Shown one piece after another: positions 33,817 to 42,807 of a stretch of DNA of 55,180 bases. The DNA is from Candidatus Kaiserbacteria bacterium. GTDB taxonomy: Bacteria; Patescibacteriota; Minisyncoccia; Phycocordibacterales; UBA918. Under the pieces are notes generated by a model. The model was not told where the DNA came from, made no database searches, and worked only from the letters and a program-made list of their open reading frames with translations. The stretch lies in the NCBI GenBank assembly GCA_016204695.1, contig JACQKD010000007.1:1-55180 (forward strand), read 5' to 3'. The translations under genes were made by a program, and so were the position numbers. Numbering within the stretch: position 1 is the stretch's first letter; the number at the start of each line of letters is the position of its first letter.

Positions 33817-34848
33817 CTACTGTGCAAAGATCGCCGCTCCTTTCTCCCACATCTCCGCACGGCCTTTTGTTTTGAGCCAATACCACCACTCCCCTCCCCA
33901 GAGGTATTGGCGGTCATACCGCGTCTCTTTTGCATACTGGATAATCTCGTCAAATTTTTCCGGGTTCATCCGTTCAAGCTGGGTCTCGATCGGCACCTTG
34001 ATGACCGGCTCAATGAGCCATGGTTCAAGCGACAGCTCGATGAGAAATGTCGGCTTTGTGCCATAGAAAAGCTGTACCAGATTCTCCTTAATGCGATAGG
34101 TGACCGACGGAAGCACGGTACGAAATTGACCATACGTCGGATTCCAGAAGTATACGTACACGCTTGTGCCGAACGCGTCTCCGGCGCCGTACGCCCCCGT
34201 CCATGTCCCGAAATTGCCGCCGTCGGTAACCAAAATCGGTCTTCCCGGATCAAGTTCCCGTACGAGCGCAATCTCTTCTTTGAGGAATGCTTCGTCAAGT
34301 TCGCCGCACTGGTCCCGGGCAAATGTCCCGAGGTACGGCTCATTCTCGACCTGCCAGTAGACAATATGCGGCTCGTCTTTGTAGCGATTGATCACTTCGG
34401 TAACATACGCTTTGATTTCATTTTTCTGTTCCTCCCAAGAAAGCTCTTGCGCCCATCCCGGCGTATGACACTCCGGCCAACGCGGCAGACGCCTGCCAAC
34501 CGCAAGTACGATATCCGCGCCGTACTTTTTCGCCTCGGCAACTTCGAAGTCGAGCTCGGAAAAATCAAATGCATCGCGGCGCGGCTCGATCATCGGCCAC
34601 TGCGCCGCCAGTCGCAGATGGCGCACGCCGAGCTCCGCAAGAAATGCGGTATAGACCTCACGCGCATTGAGACCAAGCTCTTCCGTATACGGCGCACTGA
34701 AAGAGATGCCGTAGGTAAACCGTTCGGGCACGGGCTTGCGCGCAAGCAGTACGAGCGCGAGCGCGAGTAATGCGAGAGCGCCCCCGATCCAGAGCAATAT
34801 TCGTTTGAGACGCGATTTCTTCTGTAGCTTTTTTTTGGGCTTCTTCAT
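33817..34848 (-). CDS. Membrane-anchored clan GH-A glycoside hydrolase-like protein
   Basis: 343 aa. Basic start and one TM helix (about 18-36), then a TIM barrel. YWQVENEPYLGTF (about 165-177) holds the acid/base Glu typical of clan GH-A (NEP motif) and TFLIELSLEPW (about 271-281) the likely nucleophile Glu. Cellulase/GH5- or GH39-like; substrate unknown. It neighbours an EamA transporter and a GH1 enzyme on the same strand, a possible sugar-processing set. Confidence 0.72.
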   Translation of the reverse strand: MKKPKKKLQKKSRLKRILLWIGGALALLALALVLLARKPVPERFTYGISFSAPYTEELGLNAREVYTAFLAELGVRHLRLAAQWPMIEPRRDAFDFSELDFEVAEAKKYGADIVLAVGRRLPRWPECHTPGWAQELSWEEQKNEIKAYVTEVINRYKDEPHIVYWQVENEPYLGTFARDQCGELDEAFLKEEIALVRELDPGRPILVTDGGNFGTWTGAYGAGDAFGTSVYVYFWNPTYGQFRTVLPSVTYRIKENLVQLFYGTKPTFLIELSLEPWLIEPVIKVPIETQLERMNPEKFDEIIQYAKETRYDRQYLWGGEWWYWLKTKGRAEMWEKGAAIFAQ

Positions 34849-34872
34849 GCATCCATATCTTATCTTTGCATC

Positions 34873-35811
34873 TTATCCGAACAACACCCAAAAACCGAGT
34901 ATGATGATGGCGACAAAGACAGCTTTATGCGCGAACACCTTTAGGTCGCGCGTATTCTCTCCGTATGCGAAGGGGGTATGCGGACCGAGCGTGACGCCAA
35001 AGATGAAAATGAAGAGAAACTGCAGGCCGCCGAGCGCCTGCACCACCGACACATCCCCGAGTTCCGTCGCCTTCAGTACGAGCACCGACGCGACCCCCGC
35101 GATAACTTTATTGACGACAACGAGCGCGCCGATCCGTTTGCGCGTCGCCCGAACATGCGGAAGGATCCTCTTCCCGTGACTCGGTATCAGCAGAAGCGAG
35201 ATCGCAAAGAGCACGAAGCCGACGCGGCTCCAGAAAAAGCCGTCGTCAAAGGACGTCTCGTTGAAAAGTCCTTTGATCACGACATAGTGGAGTGAAAAGA
35301 ATATACCGGAGGAGATGCAGGTGAGCACTCCCTTCCATGAAAGTCTGAAATGCGAAACCAGGAGCGTCCCGAGCGCGAGCAGGATCACGCCAAACGCGAA
35401 ATGAGCCGACAACGTAGCGCCCAAGAAGAGGTACGCGAGCGCGAGCGAGCCGATCGCCGAAACCGCACCGACGACCGGCACCACATCGGACGCGTCGGCC
35501 TGCTGAAGCGCCTTGAACATCGAAACGAGCGCGTAGAAAAACGTATACGCCGAGAGTATGGAAAGCCCGAGTACTTCGAGCGTCGGGAAACGCACATTGC
35601 CGACATCGGGGAAGGTGACGCCGTCGATCGAAACCGGAAGCAGGCCGGGGATATAGATTACGATCGCCGCACCGGAGAGTACACAGGTATAAAAAGCATA
35701 GACGAACGGCTCCGGCACGGCCTTCTTGCTCGTGACGATATACTTGTCGACCAGCGCGACGATCGCATTGAAAAACTGCGCAATGACTGCAAACAAAATC
35801 CACGCTGGCAT
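34873..35811 (-). CDS. EamA/DMT-family transporter
   Basis: 312 aa with ten TM helices in two EamA halves (about 1-145, 160-310). Motif-like DASDVVPVVGAVSAIGSLALAYLFLG marks the end of the first half. It lies 5 nt after the stop of the GH1-like gene and 24 nt before the glycoside hydrolase-like gene, so all three are likely co-transcribed. Confidence 0.83.
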   Translation of the reverse strand: MPAWILFAVIAQFFNAIVALVDKYIVTSKKAVPEPFVYAFYTCVLSGAAIVIYIPGLLPVSIDGVTFPDVGNVRFPTLEVLGLSILSAYTFFYALVSMFKALQQADASDVVPVVGAVSAIGSLALAYLFLGATLSAHFAFGVILLALGTLLVSHFRLSWKGVLTCISSGIFFSLHYVVIKGLFNETSFDDGFFWSRVGFVLFAISLLLIPSHGKRILPHVRATRKRIGALVVVNKVIAGVASVLVLKATELGDVSVVQALGGLQFLFIFIFGVTLGPHTPFAYGENTRDLKVFAHKAVFVAIIILGFWVLFG

Positions 35812-35815
35812 GCGC

Positions 35816-37069
35816 CTATTCTAGCATCGCATTGCGCTCAATAATCTCTTTGTATGCATATGCGGACGGGCGAATCTTCCGCTCGAGCGTCTGGTAGTCG
35901 ATCTCGACAAGCCCGAAGCGTTTTTCAAACCCGAGCGCCCACTCGTAGTTATCAATCAGCGACCAATACATGAAGCCGCGCACATCCGCGCCGTTTTCTA
36001 TCGCGACATGCATACACCGGACGAGACGCTTGATATAGTCGGCGCGGATGCGGTCTGCCGCATCGGCAACCCCCGCTTCCGAAACCCAGATAGGTAATTT
36101 GTATCGCTTGACCATCAGGAGCGCATCACAGAGTCCCTCGGGGTACACATCCCAACCCATATCAGTCTTGTCATAGGTCGCATTGTCGCCGAATTTTTTG
36201 TGCTGGTAGTAATTGATGCCGATTGAGTCGCACTTGCGATAGACACGCGAAAGTATGGCGTGCGTCGCGTGCCAATTCGCAATCCACGCAAGCAATTTGT
36301 TGAAAGGATTGCCATTCGCATGGAAGAGAACAATGTGATGGACGATACCCACTTCCGCGCCAAACGCTGCCGCTTTGATCGCATCGTATGCCAGATTGTG
36401 CGCCCTGATGAGATGTCGCCGCACACGCAGATAGGTCATGACATTGTGCCAGGTTGCCTTCTGTCCGATGAAATCGGGACGTTCCACAGGAATCGCTTTG
36501 AGAAGATCCAGTCCTAACCATTTTTTAAATGGCGGCCAACTCCCGGTAAGCCATCCCTGCCCGGCAAACACCGTCGGCTCGTTCATGGTCGCGAAATGCC
36601 GGCAGTCGTTTCCGAGCTTTCGCGCCACATATCCGCAGTAGCGGGCGAAAATCTCCGGCGCATCTTTGCGCTCCCATCCGCCGCTTTCGGCAAACCACTG
36701 CGGAAGCGTGAAGTGCCAGAGTGTCACAAATGGCTTGATGTGGCGCGCGCGAAGCGCGGCGAGTACGGCGAGATAGTGCTCGATTTCTTTTTCATTAAAC
36801 GTCCCTTCCTCCGGCTCGATGCGCGCCCACTCGACCGAGATGCGGTGGCAGTTGTGCCCGAGCGACTTTGCAATATCAAAATCTTCTTCATAGCGATTGT
36901 AGTGGTCGGCCGCACGACCGCAAGGCGGCACTCTGCCCTCTCGCGCCGCTTGCGCCCAGTCGGTATTCTCGATACCGCCCTCCACCTGATACGACGCCGT
37001 CGCCGCCCCCCAATAAAACCCTTCCGGGAATGTCATAGGAAACTTTCGGGGAAATTCTTTTTCAGACAT
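35816..37069 (-). CDS. Glycoside hydrolase family 1 (beta-glucosidase-like)
   Basis: 417 aa. N-terminal GH1 signature FPEGFYWGAATASYQVEGG (about 14-32), HRISVEWARIEPEEG, acid/base Glu in TMNEPTVF (about 168-175), INYYQHKKF, and nucleophile Glu in WVSEAGVAD, where the usual TENG is SEAG. C-terminal GFMYWSLIDNYEWALGFEKRFGLV is intact. Cytoplasmic; hydrolyses beta-glycosides. A fermentative or detritus-using life style is suggested. Confidence 0.92.
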   Translation of the reverse strand: MSEKEFPRKFPMTFPEGFYWGAATASYQVEGGIENTDWAQAAREGRVPPCGRAADHYNRYEEDFDIAKSLGHNCHRISVEWARIEPEEGTFNEKEIEHYLAVLAALRARHIKPFVTLWHFTLPQWFAESGGWERKDAPEIFARYCGYVARKLGNDCRHFATMNEPTVFAGQGWLTGSWPPFKKWLGLDLLKAIPVERPDFIGQKATWHNVMTYLRVRRHLIRAHNLAYDAIKAAAFGAEVGIVHHIVLFHANGNPFNKLLAWIANWHATHAILSRVYRKCDSIGINYYQHKKFGDNATYDKTDMGWDVYPEGLCDALLMVKRYKLPIWVSEAGVADAADRIRADYIKRLVRCMHVAIENGADVRGFMYWSLIDNYEWALGFEKRFGLVEIDYQTLERKIRPSAYAYKEIIERNAMLE

Positions 37070-37078
37070 GCGGGAAAA

Positions 37079-37426
37079 TTACAACGCCTGCAAACCCACA
37101 TGCCGTTCCACTCTGCCCATGCGGTCGGAGAGGTCATCTGTCTCCGTGGTGAGACCGGAGAGATTTTCGACAGCCGTCTCGACATCGGTAAGCCGTTCTT
37201 TCACTTCGGAAAGCTCCGACCTCACTGAAGCGAAACCTGCGGACATTTCCACCTTCGTCGCCATTTCTTCACGCACGGCGGCAAATCCTTCGGCCATCTC
37301 CGCGCGAATCCCAGCCAAACCTTCCGCAAGCTCTGTTTTCGTCGCCGTCTCTTCCTTGGTCGCCATGTGTTCGGCAACGTGCATTAAGAGCTCATGGACT
37401 TCACCGAGTGTCACTTCTTTCGCCAT
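37079..37426 (-). CDS. Coiled-coil protein, 115 aa
   Basis: Almost entirely heptad-patterned with repeating 11-14-residue units (EGLAGIRAEMAEGFAAVREEMATKVEMSAGFASVRSE), ending with TDDLSDRMGRVERHV. Similar proteins are common near DNA-modification or surface genes in CPR genomes, but no function can be given. TACAAT (37433-37438) is 6 nt before the ATG, implying a leaderless mRNA. Confidence 0.75.
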   Translation of the reverse strand: MAKEVTLGEVHELLMHVAEHMATKEETATKTELAEGLAGIRAEMAEGFAAVREEMATKVEMSAGFASVRSELSEVKERLTDVETAVENLSGLTTETDDLSDRMGRVERHVGLQAL

Positions 37427-37459
37427 GCGGGAATTGTAGCATGCCTCCCTAAACCCATG

Positions 37460-38095
37460 CTAGCGCAACAAGAACGCGACGAGGATAAAAAGCGAACACA
37501 TAAAAAGCAGGTACTCCGTCACTGATACCCAATTGCGGGTCAAATACCATTTATCGATCCAGTCACCTCTTCCCCACCGCATGATAAAACGAGGTAATTC
37601 TTCTTCACTCCATGACACGATAAACCGCACCCGACGCTCGTCAACCGAAAGTTTCTCCCAGACACCGTCGGCGACCAGCATCCTTTTCGGCTGGTTTACT
37701 TTTCGATCTGCGCACTTGTACCGAGTGCGCGAGAACGGCCACAGCCACGCAACGCCCCAGCCGACGCCGTATGAATCGTTGACAAAATGCAACATGGTCG
37801 CAATAAGAAAAAGCCAGCCAAAAAAACCGACGAGCCATGCAAGCACGATGCCGACAAGCAAAAGGACCGCGGGGTAATGCAGACCTTCCCTATGGTCATA
37901 CACATAGTCACTGGAAGCGGCAACTTTCCCCCGTCGCAACAATTCAGGCACCGCGTCGAGATCCGGCATCATGGCAAGCGGAACTCCGACCAAAAAATGC
38001 CACCAAAAGATTTCTGTATTCGTAATCCATCCCGCAAGCAGCGTCGCGAAAATACCATTTGCAATATCGGCAAGTACCGGAAGAATTTGTTTCAT
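37460..38095 (-). CDS. Membrane-bound metal-dependent hydrolase-like protein
   Basis: 211 aa, four TM helices. PDLDAVPELL (about 44-53), DHREGLHYPAVLL (about 67-79) and MLHFVNDSYGVGWGVAWLWPF (about 101-121) match the Asp/His pattern of the YdjM/DUF457 family. Enzyme activity is unproven. TATACT lies about 10 nt before ATG 38095. Confidence 0.72.
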   Translation of the reverse strand: MKQILPVLADIANGIFATLLAGWITNTEIFWWHFLVGVPLAMMPDLDAVPELLRRGKVAASSDYVYDHREGLHYPAVLLLVGIVLAWLVGFFGWLFLIATMLHFVNDSYGVGWGVAWLWPFSRTRYKCADRKVNQPKRMLVADGVWEKLSVDERRVRFIVSWSEEELPRFIMRWGRGDWIDKWYLTRNWVSVTEYLLFMCSLFILVAFLLR

Positions 38096-38123
38096 TGTCC
38101 GTATCAGTATAGCAAAAACAGAT

Positions 38124-38160
38124 TACGCGCAGATCAGCCTCATGGGCCAACCTGCGCGTA
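38124..38160 (-). terminator. Terminator of the 204-aa gene
   Basis: TTACGCGCAG...CTGCGCGTAA stem on the minus strand followed by TCTGTTTTTGC. Confidence 0.65.
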
Positions 38161-38175
38161 AAAACAACCAACACT

Positions 38176-38790
38176 TTACCGAGTGGGGATACGCGAATAA
38201 ATGGTCCTATCCCCTATGTACCGCCGAGCAACTTCCCGCACAGGCAGTTGCCGCCCATGCACTGCTGACACGGCCCCCAAGAGCGCAGAACCACGACCAC
38301 GACGTAGCTGAGATGGCCCCCAACAGGGTATGCGGGACATCCCCGCAAATTTTATTTCCTGGCCATCCGGATTTTTCCATATAGGAAACCACGGTTCGGT
38401 AGGATCAGTCGGAGAAAACACGACAGTTCTCCTCCACCCACCCAACAACGGTATGTGAGTGAAAGGATATTGGGTGGTCTCTCCGGGTATACCTTCCGAA
38501 AGAATCATCATGTTGGGGTTCAAATGAGCGACCTCGTCTGGTCGCAGCTTTGTGTTGTTCCAGGGGTGAGTATACGGTCCAAACTCCAGAAAATAGAACA
38601 GCGACTCTAATGCACCGAGATAGGCATCCGCATTCTGAGCAAGAAGTCCCGTCGGTTTGGCATATATCCTCCCCTCTCGAACTTCTACCGGACGACCTTC
38701 CCATCGCACCAAAAAGAAACCCCAGGCACTACCCATCAGAATGGCAATGAGTAGCACGAGTCCCAACCGCCACAGTATTGCTAAAACCAT
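38176..38790 (-). CDS. Hypothetical membrane-anchored protein, 204 aa
   Basis: Not recognised. One N-terminal TM helix (about 4-25), then a soluble domain with many aromatic residues (FYFLEFGPYTHPWNNTKL; TEPWFPIWKNPDGQEIKF). The C-terminal 45 residues are Arg-rich and of different character (RRGRGSALLGAVSAVHGRQLPVREVARRY), which may signal an old frameshift near 38320. The ATG at 38790 is 6 nt after a GGAGGGG site. It has its own promoter and terminator. Confidence 0.6.
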   Translation of the reverse strand: MVLAILWRLGLVLLIAILMGSAWGFFLVRWEGRPVEVREGRIYAKPTGLLAQNADAYLGALESLFYFLEFGPYTHPWNNTKLRPDEVAHLNPNMMILSEGIPGETTQYPFTHIPLLGGWRRTVVFSPTDPTEPWFPIWKNPDGQEIKFAGMSRIPCWGPSQLRRGRGSALLGAVSAVHGRQLPVREVARRYIGDRTIYSRIPTR

Positions 38791-38843
38791 AACCATCCCC
38801 TCCAGAGACGTATTGTTGACTAGCAACCCCAATTTCTGGAAAG

Positions 38844-38872
38844 ATTAAAGCACAATTTTGTAGTTTAGTCAA
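38844..38872 (-). promoter_or_regulatory. Promoter of the 204-aa gene
   Basis: TTGACT (plus 38867-38872), 17-nt spacer, TTTAAT (plus 38844-38849); start codon about 50 nt downstream. Confidence 0.65.
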
Positions 38873-39593
38873 AATTTCGAAATGCCGACGGCGAGAGATA
38901 GGTCTGCCATTTTTTGTAGAGTTCCGTCGTCGCAATGATGTCACGGACGTTGTAGCGGGCGATGGTTTCGTATTTGCCTTCCCGGAAAAGCGCGCTCACG
39001 TCGTCTCCGGTGACACCCGCGGCTTTCGGACTTTCAATCCCGAACGCGCGACAGTAGAGATGCAGAGATGCTTTCTTGAACACCGCGCCGTAAAAAGAGA
39101 GCTGGTCGGCGAGGTCTATGTGTTTGGCACCCTTCTGCTGATAGAGGTACCGGCCGTCCATCAGGTCGCGCGTCGGCTTTACCCCGAGTATCGCCGAACG
39201 AAGCAAGAGAAACGGCACGTCAAATCCTCGTCCGTTGAATGTCACGAACGCGTCGTACGCCTTCGCGCCGGCCCAAAAATCTTCGAGCATCTGTTTTTCG
39301 CTTCGTACTTTCAATAGCACCGCGCCTTCGGCGAGATCGTCCGCCAGAGTGTCATCCGTCCGGTAATACACCACGCCCTTCTCTTGTTCCAAATCATAGA
39401 GTCCGATGGCGACGATGCTTCCGGTCAGCGGCGAAAAGCCCAGACCATCCTGCAAATCGGCAAGCTGTGCGGTATGTTCCTCATCGCTTTTCGCCGTGCG
39501 GTCTATCCAACGGGTCAGCATGTGTTGGGTCGTCTCATCAAGCGCAGACCACTCCTCGCCGATGGTTTCAATATCAAAAACAAGCGTTCGCAT
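38865..39593 (-). CDS. DnaQ-like 3'-5' exonuclease (RNase H fold)
   Basis: 242 aa. Exo motifs: LVFDIETIG (Asp-Glu), FVTFNGRGFDVPFL (Asp) and ARYNVRDIIATTELY (Tyr/Asp). This matches predicted exonucleases related to the PolB exonuclease domain and RNase_H_2-type proteins. It probably trims DNA in repair. TAGCAT (39600-39605) is 6 nt before the ATG. The 3' end overlaps the -35 box of the next gene. Confidence 0.83.
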   Translation of the reverse strand: MRTLVFDIETIGEEWSALDETTQHMLTRWIDRTAKSDEEHTAQLADLQDGLGFSPLTGSIVAIGLYDLEQEKGVVYYRTDDTLADDLAEGAVLLKVRSEKQMLEDFWAGAKAYDAFVTFNGRGFDVPFLLLRSAILGVKPTRDLMDGRYLYQQKGAKHIDLADQLSFYGAVFKKASLHLYCRAFGIESPKAAGVTGDDVSALFREGKYETIARYNVRDIIATTELYKKWQTYLSPSAFRNFD

Positions 39594-39610
39594 CGCTCTA
39601 TGCTACCACG

Positions 39611-40900
39611 CTATTGCGAGTCGTCTTCCTGCACATCATCCCAGACGAGATACGAGTTGAGGCAGTGCTGGGTAAAGTCAATGCGCTGTGTAAACTCCTC
39701 TTCTCCGGTCAAAAAGCCGCCGTACGCCCGCTCCGGGTCGGCAATCATGGCAAATGATGCCGTGCGCCCGTCAAACATCACACGGTATCGGTCGCGGCCG
39801 GCGACCTGCAGTGCGCGTTCTTTTGCAAGCCAAAACTCTATTTCATCGCGGTACGGCGCGCGCGCCGAGGGCGGCAACGACCCATCGAACACATCGTACC
39901 CAAGTACGATGCCTTCGAGGTACGCGCACATGTTGTGTTTGGTCTCCCGCATGTCGGTAAATCCCGCCATGCGCCAATCGGTATACGCCCGAGCGTACGC
40001 CTCATACTCCGGACGAGGTTCCTGTGCATTGATGTCAACGAGCGCCGCCATCACCCACAGATAGAGCGGTATATCAAACGGCACATCGTTCTTGAGATGT
40101 TGAAATGCCGTATCAAGACTGCGCTGTATCTTCTCATCGGAACGATACTGTTCATAGCGTGCCAGTGCGAGGAACGCTTCGCCGTTTGCATACGACGACT
40201 CCGTGTCCGACTGTACATCGCGTCCGAACACAAACGTGCTTCGGAAACCGCCGTTTTCTTTCTGCAGAGCCGTCAGAAACGATGCGTAGCCGGAGGTCAG
40301 GTGTCCGTAATCCTTGCCGTCCGGGTCGGCAAGGTCGTCGTCGTAGTGTGTTTGGTAGTATTCCGACTCAACAAAACTCAAGATGCCGACAAGCGCAAGC
40401 GCGGTCGCGCCGAGCTTGCAACGCGCGGGCGACGTCGGGTCGGTGACACATCGGAATGACTTCCCCTCGTATATACCTTCCTGCGTCAGCGAGGCGAAAT
40501 AGCCGATTGAAGAGAACATCGCCTCCGTAATTGCTTCTTCGTCTCCCTGCCCGCGTCGCAATACTTCGCCGAGCTCATAAAACGCTCCCGCCTGCCGGAC
40601 GATATTGTCGTCGTCAAGGTATCGGTCTTCATACGGCATGTACTCGTACCGGAAATGGCCGTCCTCTTCTTGCGCGGCAACAAGCCACGCCACGGCACTT
40701 TCGATGACATCCGTCCTGTCCTCGTGAGACAGCCACGCACTACTGCGATACCCGCCGAGCCGCCCGACTGCGGCCGCGAGCGCCTGCACTTTTTGTGCAA
40801 GCGTCAATGTCGGCGCGCCCACCGCAAATGCCGACAACGGCGTCGTCATCAGCGAGAAAACGAGAAAAAACGCGAGTGTATTTCGACGAAACGTATCCAT
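39611..40900 (-). CDS. Secreted alpha/alpha-toroid protein
   Basis: 429 aa with a signal peptide (MDTFRRNTLAFFLVFSLMTTPLSAFA, cleaved near 26). The rest is helical with toroid-type repeats (AVAWLVAAQEEDGHFRYEY; FLTALQKENGGFRSTF; SSYANGEAFLALARYEQY), as in glycosyl hydrolase or terpene-cyclase-like toroids of unknown function. TATACT (40907-40912) is 6 nt before ATG 40900, excluding the upstream in-frame start. Confidence 0.75.
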   Translation of the reverse strand: MDTFRRNTLAFFLVFSLMTTPLSAFAVGAPTLTLAQKVQALAAAVGRLGGYRSSAWLSHEDRTDVIESAVAWLVAAQEEDGHFRYEYMPYEDRYLDDDNIVRQAGAFYELGEVLRRGQGDEEAITEAMFSSIGYFASLTQEGIYEGKSFRCVTDPTSPARCKLGATALALVGILSFVESEYYQTHYDDDLADPDGKDYGHLTSGYASFLTALQKENGGFRSTFVFGRDVQSDTESSYANGEAFLALARYEQYRSDEKIQRSLDTAFQHLKNDVPFDIPLYLWVMAALVDINAQEPRPEYEAYARAYTDWRMAGFTDMRETKHNMCAYLEGIVLGYDVFDGSLPPSARAPYRDEIEFWLAKERALQVAGRDRYRVMFDGRTASFAMIADPERAYGGFLTGEEEFTQRIDFTQHCLNSYLVWDDVQEDDSQ

Positions 40901-40935
40901 GCGTTCAGTATACCCCGACGGCCCGATGCGCGCAC

Positions 40936-41475
40936 TCACCCCCGTCGATAGTGGAGAAACACCGCAATAAAAAATACAAACGCACTGAAAGACATCAACG
41001 GAAGCGTGATGTAGCCGAACTCAAACACGAGGCGGCGAGCACAATCGGCACCGAGGCCGGAACTCGGACAAATGAGTCCTCCTCCCGTCATCTGACCATA
41101 GTGGTGATAGAAAGAGACAAGTGCGCCGATGACGGCAAGTACGAGCCCGTAGTCGGCGATTGCCGTGTCGCGCGCGCCTTTATGGTATCGCCAGAGTGCC
41201 GTGACAGATAGTATTGTCAGCGAGTAGAGGAGCCCACGCTCCACCCAGCAGAGTCCGCACGGAATAAACCCGTACACTTCCGAGTAGACAAGCGAGAGTA
41301 TGGCCGAAACCGCACCGGTAGCCGCGACGAGCCACAACCCAAAACGCCGCAGGTAGGGCGATGAGTATCGCTCCGTCAGAAAAAAGTATTCAATGAGGAG
41401 ATACGCAGTGGCGACCTGCAAAAACACCGCGCCAAGCGCGACCCAATAGCTGTACGCTTCAAGAGGAGGCATCAT
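40936..41475 (-). CDS. DsbB-like disulfide bond formation protein
   Basis: 179 aa, four TM helices. The quinone-linked CxxC is in GFIPCGLCWVERGLLY (about 71-86) and the second Cys pair in LICPSSGLGADC (about 134-145), as in DsbB/BdbC. It reoxidises a periplasmic thiol oxidase. The start overlaps the stop of the thioredoxin-like gene, so the two form a pair that could serve the Cys-rich secreted protein at 7.9-11.4 kb. Confidence 0.9.
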   Translation of the reverse strand: MMPPLEAYSYWVALGAVFLQVATAYLLIEYFFLTERYSSPYLRRFGLWLVAATGAVSAILSLVYSEVYGFIPCGLCWVERGLLYSLTILSVTALWRYHKGARDTAIADYGLVLAVIGALVSFYHHYGQMTGGGLICPSSGLGADCARRLVFEFGYITLPLMSFSAFVFFIAVFLHYRRG

Positions 41476-41846
41476 AATGGCAATTCGCACCCCGACTTTT
41501 CCGCGAGCGCCGAAAGCGACTGCGGCCCGCTGAGCCGCTCGCCGTCGGCAAACACCCATGTCGGATATCCTTTGACGCCGGCATCCTTGCACACGGCCAG
41601 CTGGCTCTTGCCGTCGGGCGTCGAGCACTCCGTGTACGGAAGCTTGTCTTTGGAGCGGCCAAACATCGCTTTCTGTTCTTGGCAGTGCGGACACCAGAAC
41701 GCGCCGTAGAAGATGACATTCTTGTCTTTGAGACACTGCGCAAAGCCGTCGTATTTCCCCGGTTGCGTGCTGTTCCAGATGCCGTAGCCTGCAAGCAACA
41801 CAACCACTCCGAGCACTCCGATCATCATCACTTTCCCATGCGACAT
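41472..41846 (-). CDS. Membrane-anchored thioredoxin-like protein
   Basis: 124 aa with a TM anchor (about 7-24) and a thioredoxin domain with active site GAFWCPHCQEQ (CPHC) and cis-Pro in VKGYPTWVF. CPHC suggests an oxidase (DsbA-like) role with DsbB. Extra Cys (ECSTP, VCKD, GCEL) resemble the Trx domain found fused to VKOR. TATAGT (41855-41860) lies 8 nt before the ATG. Confidence 0.88.
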   Translation of the reverse strand: MSHGKVMMIGVLGVVVLLAGYGIWNSTQPGKYDGFAQCLKDKNVIFYGAFWCPHCQEQKAMFGRSKDKLPYTECSTPDGKSQLAVCKDAGVKGYPTWVFADGERLSGPQSLSALAEKSGCELPL

Positions 41847-41952
41847 ACGGCAGTACTATAGCATCTATTTCGGCAATACGCGTGCTTTGTCCACGCGCAC
41901 ATACGACCACAACACAATTGTTCCCCGTAACTTCATACTATATGATGCGTAC

Positions 41953-42807
41953 ATGGTCTACATTTTGCTCGCCTGTGCGCTCGTCATGCTCGCTTCGTTT
42001 GTCGGCGTGCTCTCGGTATGGAAGCATCTCGGAGAGCATATCGAACGCAATTTGAGCATGCTCGTCAGTTTTTCGGCTGGTGTCTTTCTCCTGATCGGCT
42101 ACGAACTGGCGCGCGAGACGCTTGAACACGCCCCTTCGGCGGGATACGGACTCGCATGGATCATAGGCGGCATCGTATTGCTGTCGCTCATATTCCGACT
42201 GATACCCGCGTTCCATCACCATCACGATGAACATGAGGAGACGCATCCGCATCCTCGCATCGACGGACGCCGCGTGCTATTGAGCGACGGTATTCACAAT
42301 ATCGGCGACGGCATTCTGCTTTCGGCGGCATTCGCCGTCAGTACGCCATTTGGCTGGGTCACCGTCGCGAGCGTCCTCGTCCATGAGCTTGTACAGGAGA
42401 TATCGGAATTTTTCGTATTGCGGCAAGCGGGATACGACACAAAGCGCGCGATCACGCTCAACGTTCTCGTTTCGGCAACCATTCTTATCGGAGCAATTGG
42501 GAGTTTTTTCTTGCTTGATCTCTTCACACAGCTCAAACTGCCTCTTCTCGGACTCACCGCCGGCGCACTCTTTGTCGTCTTCGTCTACGACCTCATTCCC
42601 CACTCCGTCCGAGCATCCCAGAAGGAGACGCGCTGGTTGCGGCACATTTTTTGGTTCGCGCTCGGCGCGTTTTTGATGTTCGGCGTCCAGACACTCGCAA
42701 GTCACTCAAAAGAGTCTGACAAAAACGAGCAGGCTCGTCTCGAACCTGCTCGTTTTATTGCTCTCCATATTAATTCCGGCGCGCCTTGGAGCGGTCGTTT
42801 TCAGTGA
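41953..42807 (+). CDS. ZIP-family metal transporter
   Basis: 284 aa. A His-rich loop (FHHHHDEHEETHPHP, about 79-93) lies between TM3 and TM4, and TM4 has DGIHNIGDGILLSAAF and TM5 VLVHELVQEISEFF, the metal-binding motifs of ZIP proteins (Zn/Fe uptake). The last 28 or so codons run through the typA terminator (42722-42757) and overlap the typA 3' end by 38 bp. The ATG at 41953 begins the first TM helix. Confidence 0.87.
   Translation: MVYILLACALVMLASFVGVLSVWKHLGEHIERNLSMLVSFSAGVFLLIGYELARETLEHAPSAGYGLAWIIGGIVLLSLIFRLIPAFHHHHDEHEETHPHPRIDGRRVLLSDGIHNIGDGILLSAAFAVSTPFGWVTVASVLVHELVQEISEFFVLRQAGYDTKRAITLNVLVSATILIGAIGSFFLLDLFTQLKLPLLGLTAGALFVVFVYDLIPHSVRASQKETRWLRHIFWFALGAFLMFGVQTLASHSKESDKNEQARLEPARFIALHINSGAPWSGRFQ
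42722..42757. terminator. Terminator between ZIP and typA, inside the ZIP ORF
   Basis: AAAAACGAGCAGG...CCTGCTCGTTTT stem with both A and T runs; serves the convergent typA gene and lies within the ZIP reading frame. Confidence 0.75.

Noticed and set aside
32452-34770. 772-aa plus-strand ORF
   Set aside because: Runs antisense through three supported genes; composition is that of a shadow frame.
38207-38392. 61-aa minus-strand ORF overlapping the 204-aa gene
   Set aside because: Possible continuation after a frameshift, but no motif or similarity visible to support it over the main frame.
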